Part shown: positions 27,706-37,073 of the stretch, one piece after another
How positions within the stretch are numbered: the stretch's first letter is position 1
How the letters are laid out: each line of letters begins with the position of its first letter
Translations under genes and position numbers: made by a program
DNA from: Thermoplasmatales archaeon E-plasma
GTDB lineage: Archaea; Thermoplasmatota; Thermoplasmata; Thermoplasmatales; Thermoplasmataceae
DNA length: 64,000 bases
Reading direction: 5' to 3'
Assembly (NCBI GenBank): GCA_000496135.1
Contig: KI542674.1
Location: 372,001 to 436,000 of the forward strand
The notes under the pieces: model-generated
The model's database searches: none
What the model was told of the DNA's origin: nothing
What the model saw: only the letters and a program-made list of their open reading frames with translations

Positions 27706-28293
27706 ATGCCTGATCGCAGGGATTCATACTACTGGAAGGCAAAGGAAAATAATTTCAGTAGCAGGGCCGCTTTCAAGCTGATTGATATCCTAAATAAGTT
27801 TTATTTATCCATTGAAGACTGTAGTGTTCTTGAAATAGGCTCCAATCCCGGGGGTTGGGCCGAAGTAATTTCCATGAATAACCCATCTTTTCATATTGCA
27901 GTTGATATCAAGAAGGAACAGTCAGAACCACAATATATTTTCATCAGAGGTGATATTTCAAGGGATTCCACATGGGACAGCATCGTATCCACAATGGATG
28001 AAAATGGAATACGTACTTTCGACCTTGTTCTTTCTGATGCCATGACGAATACTTCCGGCAACAGCGATGTGGATCATTCCTCATCATATCTCATCTGCAA
28101 CAAAATAATGGAAAAGGGTATTCCGTTGCTAAGCAGAGGGGGGAGTATAATTGTAAAGCAGTTCCAGGGTGATCTGACTCAGTCCTTCATTGAGAACTGG
28201 TCTCATTATTTCAGGAGGGCAAGCATAACAAAACCTGCTTCTTCACGACAGGCCAGTAGAGAAATTTACATTGTTTTCAAATCGCTTATTTAG
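27706..28293 (+). CDS. rlmE: 23S rRNA 2'-O-methyltransferase RlmE (FtsJ/RrmJ family)
   Basis: 195-residue SAM methyltransferase that methylates the ribose of a uridine in the 23S rRNA A loop. The K-D-K-E catalytic tetrad is present: Lys24 in 'SSRAAFKL', Asp in 'DLVLSDAMTN', Lys in 'IIVKQFQGD' and Glu in 'ASREIYIVF'. The SAM loop reads 'EIGSNPGGWAEVI', with Asn-Pro where the family has Ala-Pro. Directly abuts gcvH (TAG ATG); its 3' end overlaps the convergent following gene by 8 bp. Confidence 0.93.
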   Translation: MPDRRDSYYWKAKENNFSSRAAFKLIDILNKFYLSIEDCSVLEIGSNPGGWAEVISMNNPSFHIAVDIKKEQSEPQYIFIRGDISRDSTWDSIVSTMDENGIRTFDLVLSDAMTNTSGNSDVDHSSSYLICNKIMEKGIPLLSRGGSIIVKQFQGDLTQSFIENWSHYFRRASITKPASSRQASREIYIVFKSLI

Positions 28294-28933
28294 AAACAAA
28301 TCCTAACTCTGTCAGTTTTTGTAAGGTCTGTCCATAAAATTCATATTCTATAATGATTGCTATTCTTGAATCCTTGATATCGTTGACTTCTTTTGCGATG
28401 TTTTCCAGTATGGTCTCTATTCGGAAATCGTCCATTTTCTTGTTTCCCTTGTTTTTATCCATCTCATTCTTCCATGACAGGACAAAATCCTCCGGATTAT
28501 CTTCATTGAAGGATTTTTTCATGATACGCTTTTTTCTCATGATATAACTGACCATGTTTCCGGTTGTAAATGTCTCTGAATATTTGCTTCCAAAATCATC
28601 CTCGTCCGCATCCACGCCCTTTGCAGGAATTTCTCTGCTCACCGAATACCTTATGGCTTCTATATAGATTGGAGGTGGTACCATTACCTCGCCAAATCTT
28701 GAGAGAAGTGTGCCGTAGATAATTTCATAATCGTTAAGATCCAGTTCAAATGGATCTTTAATAAATTTTGTAAGTCCCTCCACTTCGCCCGGGCTGATGC
28801 CAATCAGCATAATTTGTGGAATGAATTCATAGAGCTTATCTTTAAGCTCATCTCCATCTGAAATTAAACCCTTAATGCCTCCAATGAGAAGCACTTCACT
28901 TTTATCTTTATTTGTTAAATTCACATATTTCAT
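28286..28933 (-). CDS. Conserved archaeal protein of unknown function, partner of the COG1395-type regulator
   Basis: 215 residues, not confidently assigned. The N-terminal 'SEVLLIGGIKGLISDGD' and 'QIMLIGISPGEVEGL' resemble the first strands of a TraB/GumN-like fold, a weak likeness only. The middle contains 'VPPPIYIEAIRYS' and a charged linker; the C-terminus 'IIEYEFYGQTLQKLTELGF' is helical. Its start overlaps the stop of the upstream HTH regulator by 4 bp, so the two are translated together and probably act in one process. Confidence 0.6.
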   Translation of the reverse strand: MKYVNLTNKDKSEVLLIGGIKGLISDGDELKDKLYEFIPQIMLIGISPGEVEGLTKFIKDPFELDLNDYEIIYGTLLSRFGEVMVPPPIYIEAIRYSVSREIPAKGVDADEDDFGSKYSETFTTGNMVSYIMRKKRIMKKSFNEDNPEDFVLSWKNEMDKNKGNKKMDDFRIETILENIAKEVNDIKDSRIAIIIEYEFYGQTLQKLTELGFVSK

Positions 28934-29880
28934 GAATGAATCCTTGTTCTGCTAACAACTCTTAAAAATTCATCATGATCTGAAATTTCAGAAAGTTTTT
29001 TTGCCGTTATGACTGAGCATCCTCCAACTGTTTCTTTTGTTGTATCCTGTCTGCTTACCAGAAGAGGGAATTTTTCCATAAGATCTGAAATGTTTTTAAT
29101 GGCAAGAATTCTTTCCCTGTTCATCGCCAAATCCTCAAACAGACCCATCAAAAAAAGACTTTCTTTTATATTGTCCCTGGCAAGTGCATTGAATGGAGCT
29201 TTCCGTATCAGATTCATATCCAGTCCGATTTTAATCATATTTGTGTAAATATCGAATAAGAATTCATCTTCCGGCTTCTCCGGTTCATCTTCCTTTGTGT
29301 TGGTATATTCTGAAATGTCTATTCTCCTGCTGATATCTTCTTTTAGAATTCTAGTTAATTTTTGAAAGACTTCAAGTGTAGCGGAATTCCCTGATTCATA
29401 TAAGGAGATGGATCTGCGTGAAGTACCAATACTCATGGAAACATTACCAATAGACAGCCTCGAGCGGGATCTTGCCTCCTGCATTTTCTTACCATCAAGA
29501 GAGACATAATAACCTCCTGGTCCAGCGTAAACCAGTGGCTTTTCGCCATTTACATAATTGTGGAATGTCTCTGTTGACATAATTGGAATTGAATGCCTGA
29601 AATAAACGATACCATCCTCAAGAAAACCGTTTCCGGCTCTTTCACCAATTAGCAGCACTGCTGAACCCAGCATTTTACCGATTCTTGAAATTTCAATGGC
29701 ATTCTCTATTCTGAATGGATCCACATTGTAAAGGACTTTAATGACATATGACTCATTCTCCCTTCTCGCAATAAGATCAAAGGAGGATAATCCGTCCAGA
29801 TCACAGGCTGATAAGGAGAAACCAGATTCCCTGAGGAATCTGCCCGTATACTCAATCATTCCTTTCCTGTAATCATCCAT
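28930..29880 (-). CDS. Putative HTH-type transcriptional regulator (COG1395 family)
   Basis: About 316 residues. An N-terminal domain of about 130 residues with a restriction-enzyme-like look ('FDLIARRENESYVIKVL') is followed by a Cro/C1 helix-turn-helix: 'GGYYVSLDGKKMQEARSRS' then 'LSIGNVSMSIGTSRRSISLYESG' region (about residues 145-180), diagnostic of the archaeal COG1395 family. The C-terminal third is helical. The frame is open to a TTG at 29895, but a GATATAAT box at 29904-29911 sits about 26 bp before the ATG at 29880, so the shorter start is used. Confidence 0.85.
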   Translation of the reverse strand: MDDYRKGMIEYTGRFLRESGFSLSACDLDGLSSFDLIARRENESYVIKVLYNVDPFRIENAIEISRIGKMLGSAVLLIGERAGNGFLEDGIVYFRHSIPIMSTETFHNYVNGEKPLVYAGPGGYYVSLDGKKMQEARSRSRLSIGNVSMSIGTSRRSISLYESGNSATLEVFQKLTRILKEDISRRIDISEYTNTKEDEPEKPEDEFLFDIYTNMIKIGLDMNLIRKAPFNALARDNIKESLFLMGLFEDLAMNRERILAIKNISDLMEKFPLLVSRQDTTKETVGGCSVITAKKLSEISDHDEFLRVVSRTRIHS

Positions 29881-29917
29881 ATTCCATACAAACAATTACA
29901 TAGATATAATCGTTTCG

Positions 29918-31684
29918 CTATCCTTTTATGAGCTTTTCCTTGAATTTCATCCGGTTCTCATCGCTCTCCGGATCGTTTATAACCTCATAGTTATCGTAGG
30001 GAGCTTTGGCAAGAGTTACTTCGAAATTCATCAATATACCAGATCTGAATGCATGAATAATTGCTTTTTCACCAGGTTTCATTTCGATCAAGTTATCGAC
30101 TTTTCTCGCTTTTATATCCGATCTGATATTTTTAAGAAATCTCTCTGAGAATCTGAATTTGTTAAGTGCAATTAATTCATCTCCAGGATAAATTCCTGCC
30201 TTCTGAGCTGGAGAATTCTCAATGACACCTTCAACATTTATTTTAGAATTATTTACACCACACACGATTCCTAAATATGCCTTTTCCTTTACCTCGTCAT
30301 CCTCATTTTTGGCGTAGGACCTTACGATCTTAAAACCAATTCGCTTCAGTTCATTATCAAAATCAATGGGTTCTACACCACGTACATATTTAGAGAAGAA
30401 TGGAGTGAAATCTAGCCCCGACACCTCATGAAGACTTGCAAGCAAATCCTTTTCCGTAAAACCTTTGCCATCTCTATTGTACTTTTCAAACAATAGCCGG
30501 AAAAGATCATCCAGACTCTTCTGCCCGTTTGTATGCTCAATTATACGTGCATCGATCATGAACCCGAGAATTTCCCCCTTCAGGTAATATGACACATAGC
30601 TGTTTATATTGTTTGGAGATGGCCGATACAATTTTGTCCATGAATCAAATGATGAATCTGACGCTGATTCATACTTGCTCCCCGGAAGAAATTCATAAAA
30701 TCTAATGTATTCCATAAGGTGTTTAAAATATTCATCTTCCTTTATGATACCAGTTCTGTAGAGGTGTATCCACTCATAGAATGAAGTAATACCTTCTGAA
30801 ACCCACAGTAGAGTGGTATAATTTTCCTCTTTGTAATTAAAAGGCATCAGTTCTGTTGGCCTGATCCTTTTTACATTCCAAAGGTGGAAATATTCGTGTG
30901 ATACTGTTGACAGAAATTCAATATATTTTTTTCTGGGTGAAAACTGATATCTGTCAGTCTCAATAGTGGTTGAGTTAAGATGTTCGAGACCACCTCCCTG
31001 ATTGTCGAGAATGTGAATAATGAAAACATAACGCTTGTAGGGAAGGTTTCCAAACTGGGCCTTATAACTTTCAACAATCTTTTTTGTATCCTGAAGCAAC
31101 TGGTCTGGATCTTCATTGCCTCTTCCATAGAGAGCTATCTCATGCTCCTTTCCGTCCACAGAAAATGTCAGGGAGCGGTGTGTTCCTATTTCCATCGGGG
31201 AATCAACAAGTATATCATAATTGGTTGCCCTGTATTTGTTGTCACCTGTTTTTTCCAGACCTGTGGATATTTTCCATTCTCCAAATGGTTTAACCATTAA
31301 TTCCAGAGACTGATCCTTATACCCTTCAATGTACATGAACACACTTGTACCGTTTAAATACCCATGTGTGGAATCCAGATGGCTAGTGTGAACACTTAAT
31401 TCGCCAGCATAAACTTCATATGAAATAATGAAGTTCTTATAATTTCCATTGAGTATTTTCCACGATGATTTGTCCTTTCTCTGAATATCAATAGGTTCGT
31501 TATCCTTACTCCTCGCCCTGAGCAGTCTAACGTGTCTGGCGAAGTCCAGGATATGATATGACCCTGGTGTCCATGACGGCATTGTGACAAGCACTGAGTC
31601 TTCAGAAACCCCTTCCACGTCCATTGTGACCTGGAAAAATCCATTCTGAGGTTCCTTCATTTCAAGAATATAACTTAACTTCAT
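29918..31684 (-). CDS. M61-family glycyl aminopeptidase-like protease with PDZ domain
   Basis: 588-residue metallopeptidase. The zinc motif 'VSHEYFHLWNVKRIRP' (H-E-x-x-H, about residues 262-277) followed by the Glu in 'LLWVSEGITSFYEW' (about 291-304) is the M61 signature. A C-terminal PDZ domain is visible from 'YLGIVCGVNNSKINVEGVIE' through 'SPAQKAGIYPGDELIALN' (about 470-520). No signal peptide is evident, suggesting an intracellular protein. Thermoplasmatales rely on peptide catabolism, so a peptidase role fits. GGAAGG before the ATG may serve as the ribosome site. Confidence 0.92.
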   Translation of the reverse strand: MKLSYILEMKEPQNGFFQVTMDVEGVSEDSVLVTMPSWTPGSYHILDFARHVRLLRARSKDNEPIDIQRKDKSSWKILNGNYKNFIISYEVYAGELSVHTSHLDSTHGYLNGTSVFMYIEGYKDQSLELMVKPFGEWKISTGLEKTGDNKYRATNYDILVDSPMEIGTHRSLTFSVDGKEHEIALYGRGNEDPDQLLQDTKKIVESYKAQFGNLPYKRYVFIIHILDNQGGGLEHLNSTTIETDRYQFSPRKKYIEFLSTVSHEYFHLWNVKRIRPTELMPFNYKEENYTTLLWVSEGITSFYEWIHLYRTGIIKEDEYFKHLMEYIRFYEFLPGSKYESASDSSFDSWTKLYRPSPNNINSYVSYYLKGEILGFMIDARIIEHTNGQKSLDDLFRLLFEKYNRDGKGFTEKDLLASLHEVSGLDFTPFFSKYVRGVEPIDFDNELKRIGFKIVRSYAKNEDDEVKEKAYLGIVCGVNNSKINVEGVIENSPAQKAGIYPGDELIALNKFRFSERFLKNIRSDIKARKVDNLIEMKPGEKAIIHAFRSGILMNFEVTLAKAPYDNYEVINDPESDENRMKFKEKLIKG

Positions 31685-31781
31685 TGAACCTTCCCATCTA
31701 CAGATTTCCTTACGATTTAAATTTTATCACTAAAATTTACTGGAACCTGTATGTGTTTATGCACCTTTAATTTTGCAGGCA

Positions 31782-32753
31782 TTAATCGCTTCTTTTTTTC
31801 CGTTCCTCTGCCATATGTTCAGTGAAATAGCTTATTACAATATCTGCACCTGCTCTGAAAATGCTCAGCGTACTTTCTTCAATGACCGATTCATTGAGAA
31901 ACTTTCTGTCAATTGCGTTCTTCAGCATCTGATATTCTCCACTTACGCTGTAAGCAACAAGCGGATGATCAAACCTTTCTCTTGCCTGTCTTATGATATC
32001 CAGATAGAAAAGTGCAGGTTTTATCATTATCATATCTGCACCTTCCTCCACATCCATTGTTATCTCTCTCATAGCTTCCCTTCCGTTTGCAGGATTCATC
32101 TGATAAGTTCTTCTATCACCAAATGAAGGTGCCGATTTTGCAGCTTCCCTGAATGGACCGTATAAACTTGAACTGTATTTGGCACTGTATGCCATAACAG
32201 GAACATTTTCGAATCCGGATTTATCAAGATATTCCCGTATCTTTTTAACCTGACCGTCCATCATACCTGAAGGTGCTATTATGTCGGCCCCGCTCTGAGC
32301 CTGGGAGACCGCAATTCTTCCATAAGTATTCACTGTGAAATCGTTATCAACATAGTTTCCCTTCAGGATTCCACAGTGACCGTGACTGGTATATTCGCAC
32401 ATGCACAGATCTGTTATAACACCGATTCCTCTTTCCCTGAATATTGGAACTGCTCTCTGGATGATCCCATCCTCATTGTAAGCCTCGCTCCCCTCTGCAT
32501 CCTTTATCTTAGGTATCCCGAATAGAAGGACCCATTTTATCCCAAGTTCCTTTAAGTGAGCTGCATAAGCCTCGGCAGAATTCAATGAATGCTGATAAAT
32601 ACCTGACATTGATTCAATTTTCCTTTTATCGCTTAAAGATTCGTCTATGAATACTGGCATTACCATATGGCTTATGCCAATGGAAGTTTCTGAAACAAGT
32701 TCTCTCATATTCTCGTTTAAACGTAAACGCCTTAACCTCATGTTCGGATACAT
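31782..32753 (-). CDS. hemB: Porphobilinogen synthase (delta-aminolevulinic acid dehydratase) HemB
   Basis: Condenses two aminolevulinates to porphobilinogen in tetrapyrrole synthesis; 323 residues. Zinc-site cysteines are in 'CMCEYTSHGHCGI' (about residues 117-129), and the two active-site lysines in 'SAKYSSSLYGPFREA' (about 194-208) and 'MIMIKPALFYLDI' (about 242-254, Schiff-base Lys). The start 'MYPNMRLRRLR' allows Met1 or Met5. No other heme genes are adjacent. Confidence 0.96.
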   Translation of the reverse strand: MYPNMRLRRLRLNENMRELVSETSIGISHMVMPVFIDESLSDKRKIESMSGIYQHSLNSAEAYAAHLKELGIKWVLLFGIPKIKDAEGSEAYNEDGIIQRAVPIFRERGIGVITDLCMCEYTSHGHCGILKGNYVDNDFTVNTYGRIAVSQAQSGADIIAPSGMMDGQVKKIREYLDKSGFENVPVMAYSAKYSSSLYGPFREAAKSAPSFGDRRTYQMNPANGREAMREITMDVEEGADMIMIKPALFYLDIIRQARERFDHPLVAYSVSGEYQMLKNAIDRKFLNESVIEESTLSIFRAGADIVISYFTEHMAEERKKRSD

Positions 32754-32807
32754 AACATAGCAGTGAAAGCTGGAAATTAAGGTTTACCACATTGAAATGA
32801 AAACCGG

Positions 32808-34253
32808 TTAATTTATCTCTGTCAGTTTGATGATTGGCCACCCTTCCTTGTCCTTTTCAATATTCATTACAAAAAGTTTGTTTGTACCTGAGGAAACCAG
32901 AATAGATCCTGACACTTCAGAAAAGTGTATGGTGAGTCCGGAATAATGACTTAATTTCTCATAATATTCATTATCAGCCACTATGACAACTATACCAGTA
33001 ATTCTAATTTCATTAATTATATTGATAAGCTCTCCTATGAAATTTGGTCCATATGTAAATGATAGAAAATCTGTTGAAAAAATGTATATGTTAGGCCTTA
33101 CCGAGGAGGACATGAAAAAATCTATGACCTCGTTTGGGAAATCGGCAAACATACTCTTACCCTCCAGATTAATAACATATGGATTTGAACGTTTTGTCCT
33201 TTCAGCGGTGATGTAATGCTTCAATAAATCTGATTCCACCACTGAGACAAGCATCCTGGATGTTTCATAGCTGCTGGAAGTAACATCTATAACACCCCTG
33301 CCCTCAGAAATGGTTTGTTTTATGAGATTGTTTTTGAAAAGATTTACTGCATTATCCATAATCTCAGATATATTTTTCCTGTGTAAAATAACAACTGTTC
33401 CCAGAGGTACTTCATCTGCTTTTCCACCTGTTAGTGGTGTAAATTCCTTGTTTCCCAAAGGTACTTCATACTGCTTGATTTGCTTTATTTCCTGTTTTTT
33501 CAGTATCTTCTTTGGATACTCAAATTCAGGTTGCGGGAAAACGTTGAACCTCCCATCTTTTAGAGAATAAAGAAATGTTGGATTGGAGCCTATGGGGAGA
33601 CCTCTGAATTTTTCAATTCTCATGGTTCTCACCAGGTAGTCATTCATGATTTTGTAGTCTAGACTCATTACTCCATCAGCGTAATACTCCAACTGTGCAT
33701 TTCCGGTGTTTTCCAAAATGACCACAAGCCCTACTCCTGAATGTTCAACAAGATCATTCTGAAGCACTGAGAATAAGATACCCTCATCAATGCCATATTT
33801 CTGAGCAAGGGCCTCAATGGAGTCAAGAATTATAATTGGATTTGTACCTGCATTCTCTTCCACAAAGGAATAAATCGCATTAATTTCCGGGATAACCTCC
33901 TGAATATTGAATATGAGACCACTTGAGGATGAATTAACACGTTTTTCCTCAATCATCAGCTCCAGTTTTTTCAGTGAATCGGTGGTGACTTTCGAAAAAT
34001 CTTCTTTGAATTCTATAGAATCCTTGTTAGATCTATATGATACTTCATCAATAAAACCGAAAACCTCCTTCAGGGGATCGTCGCTGAACCTTGAGGAGAG
34101 ATAGTGAACTGGATTTTCTTTGTAGACCATTCCAGTAAATTCAAGAGCAAAAGTTGTTTTTCCAGAACCTGGTTTTCCTTTTACCACAAGAGATTTTCCG
34201 TATTTCTGATTGAAAAATTCAGAAAATAAACCAAAAACTTTGTTATCTGACAT
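32808..34253 (-). CDS. GvpD-like RecA-superfamily ATPase
   Basis: 481 residues. Residues about 1-240 form a RecA/KaiC-like ATPase: Walker A 'VKGKPGSGKTTFALEF' (about 24-39) and a Walker-B-like 'PIIILDSIEALAQKYG' (about 140-155). The second half resembles a degenerate ATPase domain without Walker motifs ('GTVVILHRKNISEIMDNAV', 'PNIYIFSTDFLSFTYGP'), the layout of GvpD-family proteins. No gas-vesicle genes are present, so a gas-vesicle role is unlikely; in other archaea such ATPases act in regulation. The DUF835 gene upstream ends 7 bp before its start, so the two form an operon. Confidence 0.75.
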   Translation of the reverse strand: MSDNKVFGLFSEFFNQKYGKSLVVKGKPGSGKTTFALEFTGMVYKENPVHYLSSRFSDDPLKEVFGFIDEVSYRSNKDSIEFKEDFSKVTTDSLKKLELMIEEKRVNSSSSGLIFNIQEVIPEINAIYSFVEENAGTNPIIILDSIEALAQKYGIDEGILFSVLQNDLVEHSGVGLVVILENTGNAQLEYYADGVMSLDYKIMNDYLVRTMRIEKFRGLPIGSNPTFLYSLKDGRFNVFPQPEFEYPKKILKKQEIKQIKQYEVPLGNKEFTPLTGGKADEVPLGTVVILHRKNISEIMDNAVNLFKNNLIKQTISEGRGVIDVTSSSYETSRMLVSVVESDLLKHYITAERTKRSNPYVINLEGKSMFADFPNEVIDFFMSSSVRPNIYIFSTDFLSFTYGPNFIGELINIINEIRITGIVVIVADNEYYEKLSHYSGLTIHFSEVSGSILVSSGTNKLFVMNIEKDKEGWPIIKLTEIN

Positions 34254-34260
34254 TAGGCAC

Positions 34261-35133
34261 CTATTTGTTTAGATCTCTCACCGTTTCGATTTTCCATTCT
34301 TCGGAGAATCTCGTAATCATACCATATTGAATCTTTTCCATTGCGTTCTTGTCTAATACCATTATCAAATATAGATTTCTTTCTATAATCGCACTCTTCA
34401 ACTGCTCAAATGTCCTTGCTACCTCAAAGAATGAATGATAGATCATAAGAAGATCGAAAATATCTATAAATATTATATTTGCCCCATCATCCGTTATTTT
34501 TTTCTGAATCGTCTCAGTTATAAAGGAGAGATTTGCTGGCCTGTTTCTTCCAGCTCCTATACTGTCTGTGACCCAGATGAAGTTTTCAATATTGAGGACT
34601 TCCGGTATTTCCATTCTGAAATTATTCCTTGAAACAACCAGAATTTTTTCTTTGTTTATATTGTCTGAAAATAAAAGAGAAAGGAAAAGCTTGGTCTTTT
34701 CCGGCTCCGTATTGTATATAACGCCTGGATACAGTCCATTCTTTGCAAGAAATATGCTTGTATTGTTAATAGCCCGAAGCTTCCTTACATTACTATCGGT
34801 TAAAGCGAGCCGAAGTGTTGTTCTCATCTCTTCGAGATCCTTAGTTTTAAGGACAATGTTTTCTGAGCTGTACTTAATGTAATCCTCCAGTTCAATTTCT
34901 TTATCCATGAAAATTATGAGATGATAACTTCTTTGATCAAGAATCAGAAAATCTTTAAGATCAGCATCAACAGGCTTTGTTAAATATATTATTAATGTGG
35001 TAGCCTTTCCATCTATGATTGCGGACTCATCAAATTCCTTTGTGACCTTGTATGGAATGCCCAATGGTTTCATGAGTTCATCCAAAATAGTACCATGGCT
35101 CCCATCTTGATCATACAAAATTATCATTTTCAC
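34261..35133 (-). CDS. DUF835-domain protein with receiver-like N-terminus
   Basis: 290 residues. The N-terminal 115 residues have a receiver-like alternating pattern ('MIILYDQDGSHGTILDELM', 'YHLIIFMDKEIELEDYI'), but the phosphoacceptor Asp is not certain. The C-terminal half matches DUF835: 'LYPGVIYNTEPEKTKLF', 'ILVVSRNNF', 'NIIFIDIFDLLMIYHSF' and 'LYLIMVLDKNAMEKIQ', a RecA-like fold without a P-loop. DUF835 proteins in Thermoplasmata and methanogens commonly accompany signalling domains. It is the first gene of a two-gene operon with the GvpD-like ATPase; a TTTAAATA box lies about 25 bp before the ATG. Confidence 0.72.
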   Translation of the reverse strand: MKMIILYDQDGSHGTILDELMKPLGIPYKVTKEFDESAIIDGKATTLIIYLTKPVDADLKDFLILDQRSYHLIIFMDKEIELEDYIKYSSENIVLKTKDLEEMRTTLRLALTDSNVRKLRAINNTSIFLAKNGLYPGVIYNTEPEKTKLFLSLLFSDNINKEKILVVSRNNFRMEIPEVLNIENFIWVTDSIGAGRNRPANLSFITETIQKKITDDGANIIFIDIFDLLMIYHSFFEVARTFEQLKSAIIERNLYLIMVLDKNAMEKIQYGMITRFSEEWKIETVRDLNK

Positions 35134-35319
35134 TTAAAGTATTAAGTTATTATTTAAATTTTCTTCCATAGAATTTGATCTTTTCTTCGTATGTACATTT
35201 TCCTGCAAGTTTTTCGAATTAATTGTTCCCATTCATTAAGGCTGGATTCTATTCAAATTTAGCTAAAGCAACGATTTACGATGACAAACTATTATAATTG
35301 TGCAAATATAATCCTCATA

Positions 35320-35766
35320 ATGAACGCACTTCTTCAAAGTATTACAGGTGGATATTCAAAAATAAAATTTCTCAGATTTACAATTCTAAGTTTTGCAATC
35401 ATAGACGCAGCCGCGCACTTGTATGCTTCACCCTCTTCATATCCATACGTTACATTCTGGCTGGAGATTGAAGTTGCCGCGTTCATAGTTATAGGAATAG
35501 TATTCCTTTTAGGATTGAAAATTTGGTATCTTCCCTCTGTATTGTTCACGGCGTTTAACCTGATGATCTATCTTCTGTCAGGGATAGTTGCCCTTCCACC
35601 CATCTCTCCGACTGCACTATCGGGCCATATTCAGTTTAGCAGTTATTCCTTCGGAAGGGCCTTCTCGATGATCGCATGGATATATATTATTGTGGTAGGT
35701 TCAGTTTCAATTAAAATAGATAAGGGCTCAAGATTGAACGATTTACTGAAAGATGACAAAACTTGA
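35320..35766 (+). CDS. Small four-helix membrane protein of unknown function
   Basis: About 148 residues with four hydrophobic segments ('FTILSFAIIDAAAHLYA', 'AAFIVIGIVFLLGLKIWYL', 'LFTAFNLMIYLLSGIVAL', 'MIAWIYIIVVGSVSI'). No family recognised. The frame is open from an ATG at 35281, but a TATAAT box at 35293-35298 lies inside that extension and is 25 bp before the ATG at 35320, which is therefore preferred as a leaderless start. Stands alone between divergent and downstream genes. Confidence 0.6.
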   Translation: MNALLQSITGGYSKIKFLRFTILSFAIIDAAAHLYASPSSYPYVTFWLEIEVAAFIVIGIVFLLGLKIWYLPSVLFTAFNLMIYLLSGIVALPPISPTALSGHIQFSSYSFGRAFSMIAWIYIIVVGSVSIKIDKGSRLNDLLKDDKT

Positions 35767-35893
35767 AAGTTAAAAGTACTTCGCAGTGAAGTGTTCTCAC
35801 ATTATTCAAAGATATAGTGGATAAAATAGAAATATTTGTGACCGGAAAATAATTTTTCAATAGATATAAGAATTGAGAATACATCATTGAATT

Positions 35894-36364
35894 ATGAAAA
35901 TCTACATAGATGGATGGAAGGCGAATCTAAGATTTGCCGCAGCTCATTTCATCCCTGAACATGATAAATGCTCAAGACTCCATGGCCATGATTATGCAAT
36001 AATGGTTAGCGTTGAGGGAACTGTTGAAGACGGAATCATGGCTGATTTTGGCCTCATTAAAAAGAATATCAGGGGTATCCTTGAATCACTTGATCATAAG
36101 CTGCTTCTACCCTCTTCTCAAAAATATTCTAAATATGAGATAAATAATGGGTATGTTCATATTTCATATATGGATGTTAAAATGGTTATACCAGAGCAGT
36201 TCGTAGCGTTTATAGGTACAAACACAAGCTCCAGTGAGGAATTGTCAGGTTACCTTGGTAAGAAACTATTATCTGTATTAAAAGGTCAACCAAACATAGC
36301 TGAAATTACTCTATCCGTTCAGGAAGGCCCCGGGCAGGGTGCCGAATGGAGAGGTAAGCTGTGA
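35894..36364 (+). CDS. queD: 6-carboxytetrahydropterin synthase QueD (PTPS family)
   Basis: 156-residue enzyme of the preQ0/archaeosine route. Zinc ligands His18, His30 and His32 are visible in 'FAAAHFI' and 'CSRLHGHDY', with the catalytic Cys26 just before, and the substrate Glu in 'LSVQEGPGQGAEW' near the C-terminus. The family pattern C-x3-H-G-H is intact. The next gene, queC, overlaps by 4 bp, so the two are coupled; in archaea the product preQ0 goes to tRNA position 15 (archaeosine). A GATATAAG box lies 27 bp upstream of the ATG. Confidence 0.93.
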   Translation: MKIYIDGWKANLRFAAAHFIPEHDKCSRLHGHDYAIMVSVEGTVEDGIMADFGLIKKNIRGILESLDHKLLLPSSQKYSKYEINNGYVHISYMDVKMVIPEQFVAFIGTNTSSSEELSGYLGKKLLSVLKGQPNIAEITLSVQEGPGQGAEWRGKL

Positions 36365-37071
36365 TGGTTCACGAAAAGAAAGGTATAGTTCTAATGTCGG
36401 GTGGCCTTGACTCGGCCACTGTAACAGGTATAGCATTAAACGAAGGTTATGAGCTCCTTGCACTTTCCTTTGACTATGGACAAAGGCACAAAATTGAGAT
36501 TGAGAAGGCAAAGGAGATAGCAGGTCACTATTCTCTTGAACACAAAATATTCCGAATTGACCTTACTCAGGTTGGAGGGAGTTCACTGACATCTGACATA
36601 GATGTTGAATCTGGTTCCTTGAGCAGAGCTCATAATTATATACCAAATACATACGTTCCTTCCAGAAATATAATATTCATCACCATTGCTTCGTCCATTG
36701 CAGAGGTAAGAGGAATTGAAACAATTTTTATAGGAGCAAATGCCTTGGACTATTCTGGTTATCCCGACTGCAGACCGGAGTTTTTCAATTCCATGAGAGA
36801 TACCCTTAACAAAGGAACTAAGTTCGGAACATTAAATGGGTTTAATCTTGAGGTTCCCCTGCAGTATCTAAAAAAATCAGAAATTATAAAACTTGGAACC
36901 TCAATTGGAGTGCCCTATGAATTGACCCATTCCTGTTATCTCGGTAAAGAAAAAGCCTGTGGTAAATGTGATTCCTGCCTGTTGAGACTTAGAGGGTTCA
37001 TGGAAGCAGGTATTGATGATCCTGTGGAATATGAATTTCTTCCTGAATTTTATAAAAAGAAATGGAAATAA
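36361..37071 (+). CDS. queC: 7-cyano-7-deazaguanine synthase QueC
   Basis: ATP-dependent preQ0 synthase, 236 residues. The PP-loop 'MSGGLDSATVTGIA' (about residues 12-25), 'SFDYGQRHKIEIEKA' and the zinc motif 'CYLGKEKACGKCDSC' (C-x8-C-x2-C-x2-C, about 197-211) are diagnostic. Coupled to queD by ATGA-type overlap. Downstream mdh is convergent with a 2-bp gap. An alternative start is Met2 (MVHEKK), since the frame opens with ATG ATG. Confidence 0.95.
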   Translation: MMVHEKKGIVLMSGGLDSATVTGIALNEGYELLALSFDYGQRHKIEIEKAKEIAGHYSLEHKIFRIDLTQVGGSSLTSDIDVESGSLSRAHNYIPNTYVPSRNIIFITIASSIAEVRGIETIFIGANALDYSGYPDCRPEFFNSMRDTLNKGTKFGTLNGFNLEVPLQYLKKSEIIKLGTSIGVPYELTHSCYLGKEKACGKCDSCLLRLRGFMEAGIDDPVEYEFLPEFYKKKWK

Positions 37072-37073
37072 AT

